NCBI GenBank assembly: GCA_947259475.1
Contig: CAMYLW010000177.1
Span: 1-8,228 of the forward strand
Source of the DNA: Thermodesulfobacteriota bacterium
GTDB lineage: Bacteria > Desulfobacterota > Syntrophobacteria > BM002
Length of the DNA stretch: 8,228 nt
Direction of reading: 5' to 3'
Below are positions 5,894 to 8,228 of the stretch, in pieces (position 1 is the stretch's first letter; every line of letters begins with the position of its first letter). A program made the position numbers and the translations under genes. A model generated the notes under the pieces. That model did not search any database and was not told the DNA's origin. It was given only the letters and a program-made list of their open reading frames with translations.

Positions 5894-6116
5894 GTGGCGC
5901 CGAGTCCTAAGCATCCTTATTATTTCTTCATCGGCAGACATCTTACGAATGGCTATCGAGCAGGAAAAAGATTCCATTGTTTTCTATACGGACCTGAGGG
6001 AGATGATCTCGCAAACTGCCGGCAGAGAGCGCATTAAAGAAATCATCGAAGAGGAGATGGGGCATATCGGATTTTTGAATAGAGAGATTGCTGCTTTGAG
6101 CTCAAACGTCAGGTGA
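5892..6116 (+). pseudogene. C-terminal half of a ferritin-like (rubrerythrin-family) protein, 5'-truncated
   Basis: The open frame runs from a TTG inside the terminator T-run, which has no ribosome site; the first in-frame ATG is at 5949. Recognisable sequence begins at SADILRMAIEQEKDSIVFY and continues to RIKEIIEEEMGHIGFLNREIAAL. This matches the last two helices of COG1633-type ferritin-like proteins of about 160 residues. Visible iron-ligand candidates are E25 in the E-x6-Y helix and E55/H58 in an ExxH motif (numbered from the TTG). The first helix pair is missing, and no shifted frame upstream restores it. It ends 12 bp before korA. It is most likely a remnant. An alternative is a working two-helix protein that dimerises into a four-helix bundle, as encapsulated ferritins do, translated from 5949 without a clear Shine-Dalgarno. 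Confidence 0.6.
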
Positions 6117-6128
6117 AAGGGCGAGAGC

Positions 6129-7811
6129 ATGGAAAAAACCGATCTCACCTTGCTAATTGGTGGGGAGGCAGGACAAGGGCTAGTGACTTTAGGACAACTC
6201 CTTGCCAAGAGTCTGGTCCACGCTGGCTACTCTATCCTTGTAACCCAGAGCTACCAGTCACGCATTCGAGGTGGTCACAACACCTTCGCCATCCGGGTTA
6301 GCACGGAAGCCGTCGTTGCTCCGCGGGAGTCGGTGGACCTCCTGATTGCCATGAATGCAGAAACAGTGACTCTTCATCAAGCAGAAGTTGCGGATGGTGG
6401 GCTCATTGTCGCTGATGAGGCCCATGGAATTGAGACTGATGGTTGTCTCCTGGTCCCATACCAGCTGTTGGGAGAGACAAGATTCGCCAATGTGGTGGCG
6501 CTAGGCGTTGTGAGCGTTCTGCTTGGTCTCGATCAACCGTTGGTGGCCGGAAGCTTAGATGACTTTTTTGGCAAGAAAGACCATGAGATGGCTGAGAAGA
6601 ACAGACAGACATTGACCACCGCTTTTGACTGGTGCGACCAACAAACCGTTGCTTTTGAAAAACTCCCCCCCGTGGCTAAACCAATCCAGCGCATGGTGAT
6701 GAACGGCAATGAGGCAATCGCAATGGGTGCACTCTCTGCAGGGGTGAAATTTTGCTCCTTTTATCCCATGACTCCAGCAACCTCCATTGCACTCAATCTG
6801 GCGGCTCAAGCCAGCCGCATGGGTCTGGTGGTGGAACAGGCCGAGGATGAGATTGCCGCCATTAATATGGCCATTGGAGCCTCCTTTGCAGGCGTGCCGA
6901 GCATTGTGCCCACGTCCGGTGGAGGTTTTGCCCTCATGACTGAAGGGGTTAGTCTTGCCGGAATGAGTGAGACGCCGGTGTTGATCGTGGTGGGGCAAAG
7001 GCCGGGGCCTGCTACCGGACTACCGACTCGCACAGAGCAGGCAGACTTGGAACTCGTTTTGTACGCCGGTCACGGCGAATTTCCCCGGGCGATCTTCACT
7101 CCCGGAACAGTTGAGGAATGTTTCTGGCTGACGCGAAAGGGTTTTGAAGTGGCGGCTCAGTATCAGGGTCCCGTATTTCTCCTCACTGATCAGTTTCTCG
7201 CCGACTCTTCCCGTGCTGTAACACCTTTCGATATAGACAACTTGGAGCCGATTGATCCGGGAATAGAAATAGACGCATCATCTTTGCCGTACCGTCGTTA
7301 TGCTATCACTCCAAGCGGTGTTTCGCCTCGACTTCCTCCCGGCATGACCAAACATCTCGTGGTCGCCGGCGGCGATGAGCATCCAGTGGATGGCCATCTC
7401 ACCGAGGACCTGAATGTGCGCAACCTTATGGTTGCAAAGCGACTAAGGAAAGAGCAAGGGATTATGGAGGAGGTGATTCCTCCTGAATTCCAGGGTGACG
7501 AGAGTCCAGATCTACTTCTGGTTACATGGGGTTCGAGCAAGGGTTCGGTTTTGGAGGCAGCCGCGACACTACGAAACGACTCTAGACGAGTGGGAACTTT
7601 ACATTTCTCTCAAGTGTGGCCCCTGATCCCAGATCAATTCTTGGGATATATGGAGAGCGCTGGCGAGGTGGTCTGTGTAGAAGGCAATGTCTATGGACAA
7701 CTGGCACGTTTGATCAGGCGGGAAACTGGTTTTGGTGTTCACAGAAGGGTGCTTCGTTATGATGGGTTACCGATTACACCAGAGTATATAATCCAGGAAT
7801 TAGGAGATTAG
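6129..7811 (+). CDS. korA: 2-oxoacid:ferredoxin oxidoreductase, fused gamma-alpha subunit (KorA type)
   Basis: A 560-residue subunit of a CoA-dependent 2-oxoacid oxidoreductase that converts a 2-oxoacid such as 2-oxoglutarate to acyl-CoA and CO2 while reducing ferredoxin. The gamma domain comes first (about 1-180), with the nucleotide-loop-like GGEAGQGL at 11-18 and SRIRGGHN at 44-51. It is joined to the alpha domain by a linker near 180-190. The alpha domain shows GNEAIAMGALSAG (193-205), YPMTPATSI (212-220), the conserved GPATGLPTRTEQADL (293-307) and a C-terminal transketolase-like domain with TWGSSKG (466-472). Length and domain order are normal for fused KorA. AAAGGG (6116-6121) gives a fair ribosome site. 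The beta subunit starts 219 bp downstream, unusually far. No ferredoxin-type delta subunit is seen. The exact 2-oxoacid is inferred. The stop codon lies inside an 8-bp tandem repeat. Confidence 0.93.
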   Translation: MEKTDLTLLIGGEAGQGLVTLGQLLAKSLVHAGYSILVTQSYQSRIRGGHNTFAIRVSTEAVVAPRESVDLLIAMNAETVTLHQAEVADGGLIVADEAHGIETDGCLLVPYQLLGETRFANVVALGVVSVLLGLDQPLVAGSLDDFFGKKDHEMAEKNRQTLTTAFDWCDQQTVAFEKLPPVAKPIQRMVMNGNEAIAMGALSAGVKFCSFYPMTPATSIALNLAAQASRMGLVVEQAEDEIAAINMAIGASFAGVPSIVPTSGGGFALMTEGVSLAGMSETPVLIVVGQRPGPATGLPTRTEQADLELVLYAGHGEFPRAIFTPGTVEECFWLTRKGFEVAAQYQGPVFLLTDQFLADSSRAVTPFDIDNLEPIDPGIEIDASSLPYRRYAITPSGVSPRLPPGMTKHLVVAGGDEHPVDGHLTEDLNVRNLMVAKRLRKEQGIMEEVIPPEFQGDESPDLLLVTWGSSKGSVLEAAATLRNDSRRVGTLHFSQVWPLIPDQFLGYMESAGEVVCVEGNVYGQLARLIRRETGFGVHRRVLRYDGLPITPEYIIQELGD

Positions 7812-7838
7812 GAGATTAGGAGATTAGGAGATTCAGGG
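7799..7838. repeat. 8-bp tandem repeat (ATTAGGAG)x4 plus a degenerate copy
   Basis: ATTAGGAG occurs in perfect copies at 7799-7806, 7807-7814, 7815-7822 and 7823-7830, followed by the variant ATTCAGGG. The array begins within the last codons of korA, and the TAG stop (7809-7811) falls in the second copy. Each unit contains the Shine-Dalgarno-like AGGAG, but no start codon is placed to use it. Copy number can change by slippage without altering KorA, provided two units remain. Confidence 0.9.
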
Positions 7839-7848
7839 AATTGAGTAG

Positions 7849-7868
7849 GGCCGGTCTCAATACCGGCC
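7849..7868. other. Hairpin GGCCGGT / ACCGGCC downstream of korA
   Basis: A perfect 7-bp GC-rich stem with a 6-base loop (ctcaat), followed by AAAATACT with no T-run. It could attenuate read-through from korA to korB or protect the korA 3' end; termination is not strongly supported. Confidence 0.45.
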
Positions 7869-7901
7869 AAAATACTAGCTCCTTCCATCCAAGGCTTTTT
7901 A

Positions 7902-7921
7902 GGCGGGTACGGTGACCCGCC
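7902..7921. repeat. Palindromic extragenic element GGCGGGT / ACCCGCC
   Basis: GGCGGGT (7902-7908) and ACCCGCC (7915-7921) form a 7-bp stem with the loop acggtg, extended by TA/TA after a one-base bulge. The TAGGCGGGT...CCCGCCCTACG style is that of dispersed extragenic palindromes seen in many bacterial genomes (from memory). A run of five T precedes it (7896-7900), so on the - strand it would be a hairpin followed by AAAAA rather than T. Confidence 0.45.
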
Positions 7922-7951
7922 CTACGTGAGGTGATCAACAGAGTTTTGTCC

Positions 7952-7998
7952 ATTGAAAATTTGAAGTTTGCATTTGTTTCGGATTTCGAGATTTTGAC
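7952..7998. repeat. Second AT-rich ATTTG-type tract, between korA and korB
   Basis: Runs such as AAAATTTGAAGTTTG, CATTTG, GGATTTCGAG and ATTTTGAC resemble the tract at 1198-1234, with a shared word ATTTTGAC. It ends 32 bases before the korB start. It may belong to a dispersed intergenic family; it is not coding. Confidence 0.4.
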
Positions 7999-8030
7999 TT
8001 ATGGTGGTGACCGAAGCTTGAGGTAAGACT

Positions 8031-8228
8031 ATGGTAACTATCGAAGATTATGGCCAATATGAAACTGCGTGGTGTCCTGGTTGCGGGAACTTTTCCATTC
8101 TTGACGCAGTAAAGCGTGGCCTGGTTGCAAGTGAACTGGAGCCGCATCAGGTTTTGTTGGTATCTGGCATTGGTCAGGCTGCAAAAGCACCCCACTACCT
8201 TAATGCCAACGTGTTTAATGGACTGCAT
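8031..8228 (+). CDS. korB: 2-oxoacid:ferredoxin oxidoreductase, beta subunit, N-terminal part (cut by window edge)
   Basis: The first 66 codons of the TPP-binding subunit that partners the fused gamma-alpha subunit upstream. The frame starts at ATG 8031, with GAGGT (8020-8024) six bases upstream, and stays open to the right edge. WCPGCGN at residues 14-20 is the family hallmark, with C15 and C18 expected to bind the [4Fe-4S] cluster. It is followed by VSGIGQAAKAPHYLNANVFN (44-63), which corresponds to the VSGIGCSG...HYxNxNxFxGLHGR segment around the TPP site. The usual cysteine after GIG is replaced by glutamine here. The diphosphate-binding GDGD motif lies beyond the edge. It would be transcribed with korA if the hairpins at 7849-7921 allow read-through, or from its own promoter, which is not recognised. 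Confidence 0.92.
   Translation, partial: MVTIEDYGQYETAWCPGCGNFSILDAVKRGLVASELEPHQVLLVSGIGQAAKAPHYLNANVFNGLH

Noticed and set aside
6555..6998. 147-codon - strand frame opposite korA
   Set aside because: His- and Gly-rich reverse reading of the conserved alpha domain; no independent support.
7799..7838. CRISPR-like array in the tandem repeat
   Set aside because: The units are 8 bp with no spacers; it is a simple tandem repeat.
8001..8021. Six-codon leader peptide (ATGGTGGTG... TGA) just before korB
   Set aside because: It has no ribosome site and no run of regulatory codons. Its partial likeness to the korB 5' end (ATGGT...CGAAG) is too short to support a duplication.
7935..8228. 97-codon - strand frame at the right edge
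   Set aside because: It runs antisense to the korB start, which has the WCPGCG motif and a ribosome site; the reverse product has no recognisable domain.

Overview
The window looks like chromosomal DNA from an anaerobic, respiring bacterium, most likely a Desulfobacterota (deltaproteobacterial) sulfate reducer or syntroph. The evidence is a two-iron desulfoferrodoxin, an exported octaheme cytochrome c of the hydroxylamine-oxidoreductase type, a fused gamma-alpha 2-oxoacid:ferredoxin oxidoreductase with its beta subunit, and a VLCAD-type acyl-CoA dehydrogenase. The taxon is inferred from gene content and protein style; no marker gene is present. Every supported gene lies on the + strand.

Layout, left to right. 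Bases 2-217: a broken tyrosine recombinase whose homology stops near base 154. 231-1169: a UbiA-family membrane prenyltransferase. 1170-1451: an intergenic stretch with an AT-rich ATTTG-type tract, a TATAAT box and a 9-bp dyad. 1452-3101: the acyl-CoA dehydrogenase. 3102-3284: a candidate promoter overlapping a 19-bp palindrome. 3285-3701: a thiol peroxidase (tpx) that has lost about 33 residues in frame. 3702-3892: two hairpins. 3893-5404 and 5423-5797: the octaheme cytochrome and desulfoferrodoxin, a likely two-gene operon closed by a strong terminator at 5858-5893. 5892-6116: the C-terminal half of a ferritin-like protein. 6129-7811: korA (gamma-alpha fusion). 7812-8030: an 8-bp tandem repeat, two hairpins and a second AT-rich tract. 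8031 to the right edge: the start of korB.

Two themes stand out. The first is redox defence: a peroxidase, a superoxide reductase and a ferritin-like protein sit around an exported octaheme cytochrome that may act on nitrite, hydroxylamine or another small N or S compound. The second is erosion: three of the nine genes (integrase, tpx, ferritin-like) are truncated or internally deleted, and the intergenic spaces carry repeats and palindromes, including between korA and korB, which are usually tightly linked. The metabolic genes (acyl-CoA dehydrogenase, KorAB) fit fatty-acid or organic-acid oxidation with ferredoxin as an electron carrier. The best candidate for something undescribed is the octaheme cytochrome-desulfoferrodoxin pair.
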